Shown piece by piece: positions 48,150-58,980 of a stretch of 64,000 nucleotides of DNA (position 1 is its first letter; each line of letters opens with the position of its first letter). The position numbers and the translations under genes were made by a program. The stretch is from Gnetum montanum. Lineage: Eukaryota > Streptophyta > Gnetopsida > Gnetales > Gnetaceae. The notes under the pieces are model-generated. The model made no database searches and was not told the origin of the DNA. It was given only the letters and a program-made list of their open reading frames with translations. The DNA is taken from contig MNCI01026985.1 of NCBI GenBank assembly GCA_015680685.1, forward strand, positions 62,001 through 126,000. The letters run 5' to 3'.

Positions 48150-50096
48150 TGAAACACCACCAAATTTCAGCTTAACACTTTGAAAAAAATAATGACTCAA
48201 ACCCCTTTCAGCATTTAGTAGGCAAAACTTGACTAAGGCATGGAACTAACACCCAGCTTGCTCAAGCCAGCTAGCTCATGCTATCAAGCTAGCTTTCCCT
48301 CAACGTGACCAACCCTGATAGCTTTCAAATCAGGTTAAAATGATCCTAATTTGAATGGGCAAGGCCCCCTCAGGGCCCACTGATGACTACTCCAAGTTTC
48401 AGCATCCAGAACGCAAGATTTTAAGTTAAAATCAGACAAATCTCGCTACTCACGCTGAGGTCACGCTAGCAGTGTGAGTCCAGCGTGAGTAACCCAAAAT
48501 AGCCCTAAAATAGTGTTAAAATAGCCTGATTTCGAAGGTGCAAGGCCCCCTCAAGGTCCACTAATGATTGCTCCAAGTCCCAGCCCTTAGAATTCTGATT
48601 TCGGGCCTAAAAATACACCGTTTTCAACACTCACGTGGACGTCACGCCCAAGTCACGCTAATAGCATGAGCCCAGTGTGAGTTGACAAAATGACCTAGAT
48701 CGAGGCATAAATAGGATCGGACTCAACATGCAATTTTCCCCCAAGGCTAGGTAGTAGTTGCACTTGAAAGATAGGTCTCAAAAATTAGGATTTGGTGTGA
48801 AATGAACCATCCCAACTTGCTCACGCCTAGGTCATGCCCAAGTCACATTGAGGTCACACTAACAGCGTGAGCCCAGCATGAGCTACCAAGATGACCTGGA
48901 TCAAGGCATAAACATGCTCAGATTTAGCTTGCAGGTTGTCCCCAAGGCCAGGTAGCAATTACACTTTAAAAATAAGCCTTAAGGTGGAATTTTGACACAA
49001 GATGCATTGTTTTTGGTCATGCATGTTGAGGTCACGTTCGGGTGATGTTGAGGTCACACTGGCAACATGACTCCAGCATGAGCACTAATCATGACTAACC
49101 AAAAGCACTTCAGAAACATGTTGAGGGCATGCCAAGATAAGATCAACTCATTCTAGAAACCTTGATGAAGCAAAAACATCTCAAATAGCCATATGACCAC
49201 TCATGTCAGCAGCCTGCAGCAACTAGTTCATAGATTGGGAAGTTCCAAGCGAGCTAGAATCAAGATCTCTTATTGTACACTATTATTTTATTGTAAATTT
49301 GCAACATTTGTGAGCTTGTCAAGCTCTTATGCTTCAAATTTTATGCATGAGCATAATGTAAATCAATACACATTGTAAGATATAGTGCATCCTGTCTAGA
49401 ACGTAGTCTGCCCATGTACACCTGTCACACGATCTGCTTTTCTCTCATCTCACAACCATTGATCTCATTCATAAATCCTACTCCCAAGCCTAGAAAAATG
49501 TATAAACACCCTGTCCATTAACATAAACGAGGTGGGAAATTTTGGAAAAAGGATGACCTAAAGAACATTGATTAACAACCTTGGGCGCTCGAGCGCACGT
49601 GACCCCTAGCACTTGAGCATCCGCAAACACTTCATCCTTCATCCTTCATCCCGGGGCTTGACGCTTGACCTGCCATCTGCACATACAACTATGTTTTGAC
49701 TAATGCACTTTATTCTCTAAATTAATATAATATAGTATTTTTCCTTCCATTGCACTGTTCACATTATTCTGGTTTATTGCGCTATTTACATTATTCTGAT
49801 TGCGTTGTTTACATTATTTTGGTTCATTATTTTACATTTGCATCATTCTGGTCCATTCTTACGTTACATCTACACTCTGTTTACATATTTGTGTTACATT
49901 TGTTATGATAACCCCAGTGCAAGCCATACCTTACGCTCGGGGAAGTCCTTGGTTTATTTGCATGCAGACCATCCAAGGCACTCTACCTTCATTTTCTAGC
50001 TTGCCCTCACACAAAGGCAGGGTCATTTGTATCTCTCTAGAGATTTTTCGAGGTTCATTTTTCTCCAACTTTATGCTGATGATTTTGGATAGTACA
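48150..50096 (+). repeat. Element C 3' LTR
   Basis: 1947 bp from TGAAACACCACC to AGTACA; the intact reference for the damaged 5' copy. TCACGCTGAGGTCACGCTAG and AGTGTGAGTCCAGCGTGAG words at 48440-48500 and later; TATA-like TATAAACA at 49501-49508; CACGTG at 49596-49601. Confidence 0.9.
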
Positions 50097-50918
50097 GGAA
50101 GCATGTTACACCTAGAGTTCATACAGAGATACTGTATTCGATCACAGTGGCAATAATCCTAGTCGTGGGGGAAGCCACCCCTAAACTGGGGACACCCTTC
50201 GTATCATCCGAATCCAAATGCTTATCTAGTTCAACATCCTATCTCCCCAACTGGGTCAACATACTCTATCTCACCGCATTATCATTCTCCTCAATACTAT
50301 CAGCCCATGTCCTCAACACAACCACCACCTTGTGTACCTTACACTTCTCCTAAATTTCAACATTCTCATCCTTTCCATCCTTCTACGCCGCCACCAACTG
50401 TTCCTGAAGTGTTTGCACCACAGCAACAACCCACGAACGTTACTTGTGTTACTATTGCCAATAGCAGTGAGAGACCTCAGCAACATCGAAGGCGTCCCTT
50501 CTTTAGACATAACTATAGGAAGGGACAACACAGTTCCAAGGCCACTACATTCTCCAACTCAGCACAAGTCTAACATTGTGGTGCACCCTTCTCTTCGAAC
50601 CCGACGCCTCATGTAACTTCATCAGGGCCACCAATTAACACTCTAATCATACAGCCCAATGAACATAGCCATGGAGGGCAACACCCTGATCCTTGAATAC
50701 CATCTTACAGTCTCAAATATCATAGTGGGTCAACTCTTTACCCAAGAGCCACATCTTACAAATTGCCCCACTATGCTTACTATAATCAGGTGTGTGAACC
50801 CCAATGGGGTAAGTATGACCAAGTCTCAATATTTCCAACATGCAAAGATCCTCATCTTTCATTTATTAATCCTTTCCATGCTCAACCATTTAGTTATCGG
50901 GGATATCCCCTATTCTAA
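50097..50918 (+). pseudogene. Element D gag, 3' part (Tyr/Pro/Gln-rich tail)
   Basis: The first five bases are the second TSD copy. The frame of D gag resumes at 50102: LNWGHPSYHPNPNAYL, SISPHYHSPQYYQPMSS, then Pro-rich and a basic stretch RRRPFFRHNYRKGQ, with a stop at 50571-50573. A further Tyr-rich part (YAYYNQVCEPQWGKYDQ, FSYRGYPLF) reaches the stop at 50916-50918. Aromatic, low-complexity tails of this type are unusual for gag. Confidence 0.65.
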
Positions 50919-52310
50919 TAACAAGCAGGGTTAATAAATATTTTTCATTTTCTTTAGTTTTACAATTTTTTGTTTTCCAATTTTTTATTTTTCAATTTCT
51001 TGTTTTATCCTTCTGTCTTTTTTTCTTTTTGTCTTTTTATCTTTTTATAAGTAATCTCATCTACGAATAAAACACTCATGTGGCTCATTGGTTGAGGTGT
51101 GTTTTATGTTATTGGGTCTTGAGTGATCAATTATTTGGACAGTGAGCCCAGTACATCCACTCATCCATTCTACAAATAAGAGGTTCTATTCAAGGGTACA
51201 GTGATATTCTTGACATTCTTAAAACTTAAAAATTAATTTTGTGTACATTGTACCCAGAATGAAGAATGATGGACCAAGAGGGAATGATTAGGGTGTGACA
51301 CCAAGGGGACTTGTGGATTCTCTTTGGTGACGTCTATGAGAGTTATCATGCAACATGGTTGTACTAAGATCATTGAAGATCTAACGCAAAATGGGAGTAA
51401 GAGTAATCAAAAGGCACTTAAAAATCCAATGTTGTTCTAGGGGGTCCCATTGGAAAGACATGCATCCATGCTTGAAGGTTGGCGGCTTCTCTGGATTCAG
51501 CAATCGAAAAAAAAACAACAAACACAAAGAAAGTGCCACAAAGAAAAAAAATCACTTCTCCCTTGAACAAAATTCCAACTGATCGTATGCCTTGTTGTTA
51601 TGGTACTCTTATAGTCGCTTATCATGGGATGAAACAATGCAGTGTCACTGCTCAGAGGATGGACTTGGTCCTGATCTTGGAATAATGGGTCAATGACACA
51701 TTAATCATGCTTTACACGCGGAATTCATTGTGCCCTAGGTCAGTTACCTCTTGTCCCAATCTCTACAGTCCCTTCTATACCCCATCTCATCTCATTGTCC
51801 AAGTAATTGTAACTTATGTCTTGTGTAGCATAGAGTTTTGACCTCATTCTAGTGATACTTACATGTGTGTGTGTTTTGTGGAAGCAGTGTGGATTACATT
51901 TAACCCTTCAAGTGCCCACGGACACATTTACGGTGTGGTTACGCAAGGACATTATAGGTTGGAACCTGCATTGGAGAGGACCCACTTGTGTAATTGTTTG
52001 TAATTTGCACTCATAATGCATCTTCCACACACACCATCTATTACCCTCAACGTATTTTCAACAATATCCTTTCCCTTATTACTATCCCTCCATATTCCAA
52101 CATTCCTATGAACCATTGCATGGCCTTTTTCTCTCCCTTACCACCCGAGGCCCTTATTGCTCAATTCCACCCACATATAATTCTTTGTGCCTTTATAACT
52201 AGTTAAATTACCCTAGAACCATTTAACACTTTTCCACATGTCCTTGCTATACATTGTTAATTTTAGAAAAGTCCTAAAATTCGGTATATTGTGTTGTGCC
52301 TTAAATATCG
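50919..52310. other. Element D non-coding middle
   Basis: T-rich start (50940-51050), then sequence with no recognised ORF or repeat. In an autonomous element pol would follow gag about here; no pol motif is visible in any frame. Confidence 0.5.
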
Positions 52311-52316
52311 ATAGGC

Positions 52317-52361
52317 CACGATATCACGTACGCGATATCGTGTCACATAAACCTATATATA
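52317..52361 (+). promoter_or_regulatory. Internal promoter of element D, copy of the LTR operator
   Basis: A 26-bp near-palindrome (52317-52342, two mismatched pairs) contains ATATCACGTACGCGATATCG, identical over 20 bp to the 5' LTR at 29551-29570. TATATATA follows at 52354-52361, about the same distance as the TATA box in the LTR. The rest of the flanks differ, so this is a specific shared cis-element ahead of the second gene. Confidence 0.7.
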
Positions 52362-52834
52362 CGTGACCCCCTGCACCACTTGCCATCATTTTCAACCATT
52401 CACGTGGGGGAGTTTTTCAAATTTCTCTCTACGACTTACGATTGTGCGTTCCTAGCTTTCATACCTATATCTCACTCGCTAGTCCTCCAATTTTCATTTC
52501 GTATGAACCTACTTGAACTCGAAGTGTTCAGCTTAGTCATGGGGGAGGGGCACATGCCAAATAGTGCATAACTTTTTTGGAATTTTTCATCACCCGAAGG
52601 ACATTATCATGGGTAATTCGTTACAACATTAAGAATGAATGTGCCAAAAATAATTTTATCCCCTTAGTTATACCGAGAAACTAGAATGGGAGACCACCTA
52701 CGTAAAAAGGACTTACTATTATAATCTTTTGGGAAACATCACACGGAGATAAAATAAATCCATTAAGGCAAGCAGTAAGGTATAACTTAACTTTGGCAAT
52801 AACCTTACTAATGATTGGCCCTATGTGATTGCAG

Positions 52835-55611
52835 ATGGCCCCGAAACGTGGACAACAGGAAGGTCTTGCTTAAGGTGGAAGCAAATGACCTCGGAGAGGT
52901 GAAGGACAAGTTCCTGTTGGACAACATGCAAAGAAGGAGGAATAATCATTTAGCATTCACCAAGAAGACCTTGGTATTGTACAATCAGGGCAGGTAGAAG
53001 GAGGAGTTGCTGCAGCGCCTGAACAGGGACAACATCTCACATTATCTTAGGATCGTGTTCAGGCTATCCATGAAAGGCCCACATTCATTGCAGTGATTGT
53101 GGAATTAAATTTTGAACCATTCATAGAGTTTTCTCCTAAGGCTGTTAGGGACCACCTAAAAGGATCCCCCTTATGGCCTATCCTCTCTGAAAGTTGTGCT
53201 TGGTACCTAGGGGAAATGTACCAATTTTGACACAATAGAGAACAAGGCATCACGGTTAACATTTGTGGTGTGACAGTTGATTTCTCTATTCAGCCCATTT
53301 CGGAAGTATTAAACCTTCCAAATATAGGGCCAATGGTTGCTCAGTTATCTACTCATTCAGACCTTGATGCACAATGAGTTTGATTGGAAAGGGCATATGG
53401 CAAGGATAAGACATTTGGAGAGTTGATGGCGGAAGAGAGAATCTATTTTAAAGTTGGAACGTATCACCTCTTCCCCATGAAGGCCTGAAAAAGAATTTCA
53501 ACATATGCAGCAAGGGGATGTGCAGTATTGATGGGAAAGATTAATGTTAACCTACCTCATCTATACTTTATAGAGATCCTGAGGTGGTTCAAAGAACGGA
53601 AGACAGGAAAGACGATGTTACCCTTCCCTTGCCTTATTAGGAAGCTATGCCAATGTCATGGTATTAGAGGATACACCAATGATGTCCTCTGAAAAGCCCA
53701 AAATGCTTCATATGCTAAATTGTTAAAGCCACCAGCCATAAGGAAAATCACTGGTGAGACGCTAAGACCTGAACAAGAAAAAGAAAAGACGGCAGGGCCA
53801 ACTGCAACTCAACTTGCAGGACCCAACCAACTTCCAAGTACGAGGCCTAGCCAATAATAAGAAGTAGAGCCTAGCATGGGCCAAGATCAAACATCGTCGC
53901 CACAAGATTACAGATCGTCGATGAGTCATCTCAGGGCCATCGTTGAAATGGTCAGTTGGGGAAGTCGTGATGATGTAAATCTCTTCCACGTCATCGATGA
54001 TGCCATAAAATCCATGGTTTCTTTGGATCATGTAAGGGGTGAAGTGTCCATCCATACAGAAGGAGGGAAGAGCACTTGGTCACAACAAATCTCGGGGAAT
54101 GCTGCATCTTTCCAAGTGCAATTAGAAACTAGTGAAGGGGCCACAGTTGTGGTCATGCAACACCAAGATGCAGCAGGAGCCATAGAAGTGATCACAAACC
54201 ACATTAAAGAATCGTTCAATGTACCTGTTGTGCCACCAACAAATCTCATAGGAGCACAGGATGTTAAAACTTTGGCTGGAACCTCAATGACTCATGTGGA
54301 ACATGAGGATGTACCTGATTGATTGTTACAATCAGGATAAGTAATGAAATCCCTGTTTGACATCCCTTAGGATGTTACGGCAATTCAATCAGACCTCATT
54401 TCCACCAAAGGAAAGTTGGTCTTGACAAAGATGAGGGCTAAGCATGCTAAAGCAGAGGTGCAAAAATTGTAAGAAAGGCTCGTGGACCTACAAGCAGCAT
54501 AGCAGGATCCTTCGCAATTGGTTCCCGTGGACCAATTGGATGCTTTCAAAACTAAGAAATTGGACAAACTACTGATGGAGAACAAGAAGGTGGTAGAAGA
54601 AAAAGAGAAGGCTATTTGGGATGCCTTTGTACCGCAAGCAAAAACTTATGCACATACCAAGGCACTCAAGGCCTTACAAGAGGAAAAAAAGTAGCTTATT
54701 GTTGATAACCTTCAGTTGACCTCTGTGGAAAAGCAAAAGTATGTTCTCGAAGAACACTTTCAGTAGTTATGAGAACAACTCATCCGGGTCAACTAGGACA
54801 TGAACCGTTTAGCTAGGGAGAATTGAACCCTCTCAATGGAGGAGGTACACACCATCTACCAAAAGATAGCTATTGAAATAAGCGTGTGGTAGAATGAGGT
54901 TAAACGACATGAAAAGCTAAAGGAGCACTTCCAGGACTAGGTGGGGATGTACAAATAGATCATTATATGGCCAAGGCCCACATCAATGCTATCAGTGCTC
55001 AACACACTAACTAGCGGGCCATATTGGACACATATGCATTTGCCCATCAAGAGGAAGTTAAGAACTAGGACCTATAGATCCAAGACCTTACAGAATACAT
55101 GCAGTTGAAAAACCTACAGTATGCCAACCTTGCCATGTTAATAGCAGGGTGCCCGAGAACAGAGCTCGGGTAACAGGTAGCCACCACCTACAACAAATAT
55201 GAAACAAAATTTGCAGAATGCAAGAAGATATTGCAAAAACTGGAGATCTCAAATTCTAAACTTGAGGTGGTTAAAGTAAGCTACTAGGGACAAAAATGTG
55301 TCGCAACAGATTTGGCTCAACGGCTTGCAGATTTCCAAGAATACAGAGACAAAGCTAGAGCCTACGAGGAGGAATGACGGGTGTTCGCTGCTTGGTATGT
55401 CAAGGCAAATAAAAGGTTTCCGCAACTACCCTACCCATGGGAGGTGATGACTCCATCAAACATCGGAACATTAGCATGGATGACACAGGCTTCCTGGATC
55501 GAAGAGGAGAAACTCCAAGCCATACTTCAATGCTAGCAAACCCTAAGACCTGGAGCACAAGACAAGGGAAAGGCACCTATGGAGGAGTCACCGCCACCAG
55601 GAACTACATGA
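52835..55611 (+). pseudogene. Element D second gene (retroelement helical domain + coiled coil)
   Basis: Starts MAPKRGQQEG at 52835 directly after GCAG, so the preceding 5' UTR probably has an intron. Reading mainly in one frame with many stops: ELNFEPFIEFSPKAVRDHL, PLWPILSESCAWYLGEMY, VNICGVTVDFSIQP, LNLP, RIYFKVGTYHLFP, LPFPCLIRKLC. This resembles the putative plant transposon protein domain (PF20167-like) seen in Athila-type elements and, in layout, exon 4 of the antisense genes. 53876-54322 is open (148 codons). 54340-55400 is coiled-coil-like (Lys/Glu/Leu/Gln-rich). A late frameshift precedes the end GKAPMEESPPPGTT, stop 55609-55611. Function unknown. Confidence 0.6.
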
Positions 55612-55803
55612 GTTCCATCAATTTTTATAGCTATAGGATTTTCTCTTGCATTCTTTGTGTTGTGTCTCAATTTTGTTCTGATTTCAAACTATGGCATGAA
55701 TCCATTCTCACCATTCAATAATCCCATACCTATCCACTGTGTAACCAATGGAGCTTGTTCTCAATGTAACTCGAGGATGAGTTTTCATTCAGTCGTGGGG
55801 GTA
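55612..55803 (+). other. Element D 3' UTR and polypurine tract
   Basis: Short UTR; GTCGTGGGGGTA before the LTR is the polypurine tract, matching TATGGGGGTA in E. Confidence 0.65.
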
Positions 55804-56593
55804 TGATGAGTTATCATTTTAGTTGACCAAAATATCGCATATGCAATATCGTAGCCTGTCTCCTCATCTATAATAAGAGGTAGACAAATCTCGTAGGAAG
55901 TTACTTTTAGAGTTGTTAAGTTTAAGTTTCTTTTTACATCAGTTTTCCTCTCAACCCTTCTCTCCCAGTGTATGCCCGCAGTGTGGTGATTGTAATTGTA
56001 CGACATCCTTATTCGAGTGTGACCTACTTGAACACGCACATGACTGGCAATAAATATCTAGATTACTTCATCATTGCAGCATCCACTTAATTATTTATTT
56101 ATTTAATTAATTGTGATTTACTGCTTTCTTAGTTAATATCTCTCACCCTAATCTCCTAGTAATGCGGAATGAGTACAACTTAATAATGAGCATTCAAGTG
56201 TGACTACTTGGTAACTTAGTAGCGTACTTAGGCCATGTGCTTGGTAATCCCAATGGTAGTCATGGACGAGGTCCAAGATGTGTACAGATGATTAAGGAAT
56301 GGATGCTCATCACACTTAGGCTAGTTAGATTCTCTCTTTCCTTTCTAGTTTAGTTAATATTATTTACCATCATACCCAGGAGTAGCATTATCATAGGGAC
56401 ACATCATACACCTCACTCTAGACTAAACCATATGTGACAAAGCTAATACTAGTCCAGGTGGAAAGATAGCGAACTGCGACCTAAGAATAACTGTCCAAAT
56501 ACCAAAACTAGTCTATTTGCGGAGTTCGACCAAATCGCACGTGAAACACTCGTATTCATATGGTTGAGTGTATGGGTACATCACCACTCATCA
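55804..56593 (+). repeat. Element D 3' LTR
   Basis: 790 bp, TGATGAGTTATC to CACTCATCA. The operator reads ATATCGCATATGCAATATCG here, with CG sites of the 5' copy changed to CA/TG, and the TATA box is shortened to CTATAATAA. GTGTA follows. Confidence 0.85.
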
Positions 56594-57369
56594 GTGTATC
56601 AATGCTAGGAATAGAAAACTAGTAAATGCCAAAGATGACAGGGCATCACAACACCTCACAATATCAGCTTTGTCCTCCTTCGGATGTCATTGTTGTTGTC
56701 TAGAATCACCTCATAGTTCTAGCTTTGTCCTCCTTCCGACGTTGGTATCGTCATCATTGTCCACCAATGTCATAAAGCATAGGTTAGGGTTTCCTTTTCC
56801 ATTTGTACTTGGTCACAAAGAATTTTGGAGAGTTCGTGTGATTCTTAGGTACTTAGGTAGGATTAAGGAATTTCTACCATCACTAGTTCTGAATTTCTAC
56901 CATTACATAGACTGACTATTGTAGAGGTCTTGACTTAAACCTACACAAGAATGGCATAAGAATTTTGAAAAATAATTGTTATCATCAATCAATGGAGTAG
57001 GCCACCTTGTCCTATGCCCAAATACCAATGGCATTTTTGCCCTTGTTTCCAACTGATCTTCCTTATTCTTACAACATCTTCTTGCCAATACAAAATTCAG
57101 CCAAATAGTTACACAAGTACCCAAAAACATCAAAAAATATACTAGTGCCATTAACACCCAAGATTGAACAGTAGCACAGATAAACTTTTTCTCATTTATA
57201 TGAGACTTGACATAATTAGTAATAGCATCCATATCAAATGCATTCTCTTCAACATCAAAGAAAATTTCATCATCACAAATAGCATTCACCCTCACATTTT
57301 CCTTACAACTAGGGAAGCATCAATGAAGAATTCAAGTTACCAACCTCACTATCAATAATAGTGGACAAT
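56594..57369. other. Host DNA right of element D
   Basis: Continues the sequence interrupted at 29517. A minus-strand open stretch 57295-56903 (130 codons) with a hydrophobic segment (SWVLMALVYFLMFLGTC) is not recognised and may be chance or a remnant downstream of element F protease. Confidence 0.35.
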
Positions 57370-58362
57370 AATCTAATTTATGATTTCCTTTCCTTACAGT
57401 CCAACTATTATTTTCTCCATCAAAAATAGAATTATTATCGTAATTCCATGGTCTACCAAATATAAGATCTGAATAATCAATAGGTAATACATCACAAAGA
57501 ATTTGATCATTAAAATCTCCAATGGAATAATCAAGAAGGCATTATTCCTTAACTTCCTTATAATGATTCTTCATTAACCAATACACTTTGTATGGATTAG
57601 GGTGAGGAATTTTAACTAAATGCAATGACTTCACAACCTTGGTCGAAATCACATTTTCATGTGCTCCATCATCAATGAGGGCACTCAAAGAATGTCCTTT
57701 AACATCACAATGAGTTCTTAACAAACTCTTCCTCATAACATCTTCATTGGTACTAACATGTTCAATAAAAGTACAACTACTCAACTCTCTTTGATTAGCA
57801 ATGTACGAGGGATCATGTTCACATACCTTCTTTGAATATTCAGGCTCATCCTCTTACATAGTTTGAATTTCCTTATTCTTAGAGGCATTGTTTTCTCTCT
57901 CATCCCTTTTCTTGTAATCTTTTTCTTTCTTCAAGCAAAACTTTGTGATTTTCATTTCAACCTTGAAAGCAAGATCATAGGCTTTATCAAGTGTATTAGG
58001 CTCATAGAATGCTAATTCTTGCTAATTGTGCATCCTTAATCTACTAATGAAGTTAGAAGCTTACTCATCTCAATCCAATGAACATTAGCCTTTTCCAAAG
58101 CTTTACAAAATTCAACATAAAAATCTTTTACTTCTTGATCTCCTTGTTTGAGAAATTTCAGCTTCTTGATGACTTCATGACAAAAGGATGTCATTTCAAA
58201 CTTTTTCTTGAGTATGAATTCCATGAGTTGCCAACTCTCAATAGGCTTTCCATGTTCTGATGGACATTTTTTCCCCCAAAGGGTTAATGAATACAATGAT
58301 ATTAAACCATCAATTTTTAAGAATCTAACCCTTTCAACAGCCTCCAATATGACTATAATCAC
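57370..58362 (-). pseudogene. Element F: Ty3/gypsy gag-protease relic
   Basis: Minus-strand relic of a different gypsy family. Gag domain at 58362-58036: SLTLWGKKCP, KPIESWQLMEFILKKKFE, FLKQGDQEVKDFYVEF; it continues past a stop with FYEPNTLDKAYDLAFKVEMK. The protease (57784 leftwards) shows RTHCDVKGHSLSALIDDGAH, NVISTKVVKSLHL, then in a shifted frame QILCDVLPIDYSDLIFGRPW, the usual end of the domain. No LTRs or RT were found nearby. D is inserted just beyond its 3' side. Confidence 0.75.
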
Positions 58363-58519
58363 TTATTAACATCAAAATAAAAATAAACTAATAATTAAAA
58401 TTGATCAAATTGACCATAATCACAACTTAGCCAGGTGTAACTTTCCTAATCAGATAAAGTTTCCCAATTGTTTCACATTACACAATGATTGCTAACTCGT
58501 GGTCATGTTGGGATTACAA

Positions 58520-58980
58520 ATGGCACCAAGACCAAAATGATTGTAGGAGGGAGGACCATCTTAACAAAGGGAGAAATGACCCAGATCTAGAAGGGGCCAA
58601 CAAGAACAGACCTAAGAATAGGCAAAAGAAACCCATGCAACGGGACCTCTTCAAGAGGAGCCCAAAGTGGAATCTGTTCAATGAATTCCTGAGGAAAAGG
58701 CTGCAATAAAACAATCACAACAAGAAGAGGCACCAGGATTTGTACCAAGACTTGAAGTCACACTGACACAAGTCTGCCTCGATACAATTAAGCCTCGTGA
58801 TGTTCAATGCTTAGTTCTTCAAGAACTAAACTTTGGACCATTCTTAGAGAATGCTCCAATGGAGGTAAAGACACAATTGCAAACCTCTTCCATGTGGCCA
58901 ATTATCACTTCCAATGGAAAGTGGGACATGGAAGAGGCGTACCTCTTTTAGAACAATAGAAGGGCTACAAACATTCCTTG
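58520..58980 (+). pseudogene. Orphan fragment of a D-type second gene
   Basis: Begins MAPRPK and, after stops, reads LQELNFGPFLENAPMEVKTQ, SSMWPIITSNGKWDMEEAYL, NNRRATNIP, aligned with ELNFEPFIEFSPKAV, GSPLWPILSES and HNREQGIT of element D's second gene. The base run before ATG is GATTACAA versus GATTGCAG in D, so the acceptor AG is lost. No LTR or gag was seen with it. Confidence 0.6.

Larger units (their letters stand above)
31638..50096 (+). mobile_element. Element C: Tat-type Ty3/gypsy element with antisense gene, full length
   Basis: 18.5 kb with both LTRs (31638-33384, 48150-50096), PBS, polypurine tract and perfect TSD. Internal order equals B: gag, knuckle, protease, TTAAACTA repeats, antisense gene, RT, RNase H, archaeal-type RNase H, integrase, repeats, UTR. 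It is related to B but the LTRs differ: the word array is TCACGCT/AGCGTGA in C and TATACGCT/AGCGTATA in B. It is inserted in the gag of D. Confidence 0.9.
29523..56593 (+). mobile_element. Element D: non-autonomous LTR element, split by element C
   Basis: LTRs 29523-30330 and 55804-56593 share the terminal inverted repeat TGATGAG..CTCATCA (one mismatch in the 5' copy) and a perfect 5-bp TSD. Removing C (18.5 kb) leaves about 8.6 kb: LTR, PBS, gag, untranslated stretch, internal promoter, second gene, polypurine tract, LTR. No protease, RT, RNase H or integrase motif was found. It would therefore need enzymes from another element, perhaps an Athila/Tat relative given its PBS. Confidence 0.85.

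Noticed and set aside
50919-52310. Possible hidden pol of element D
   Set aside because: No protease, RT, RNase H or integrase motif in any frame, even allowing stops.
56568-57295. ORFs right of element D including a hydrophobic segment
   Set aside because: No family recognised and no conservation evidence; kept only as a note in the spacer entry.
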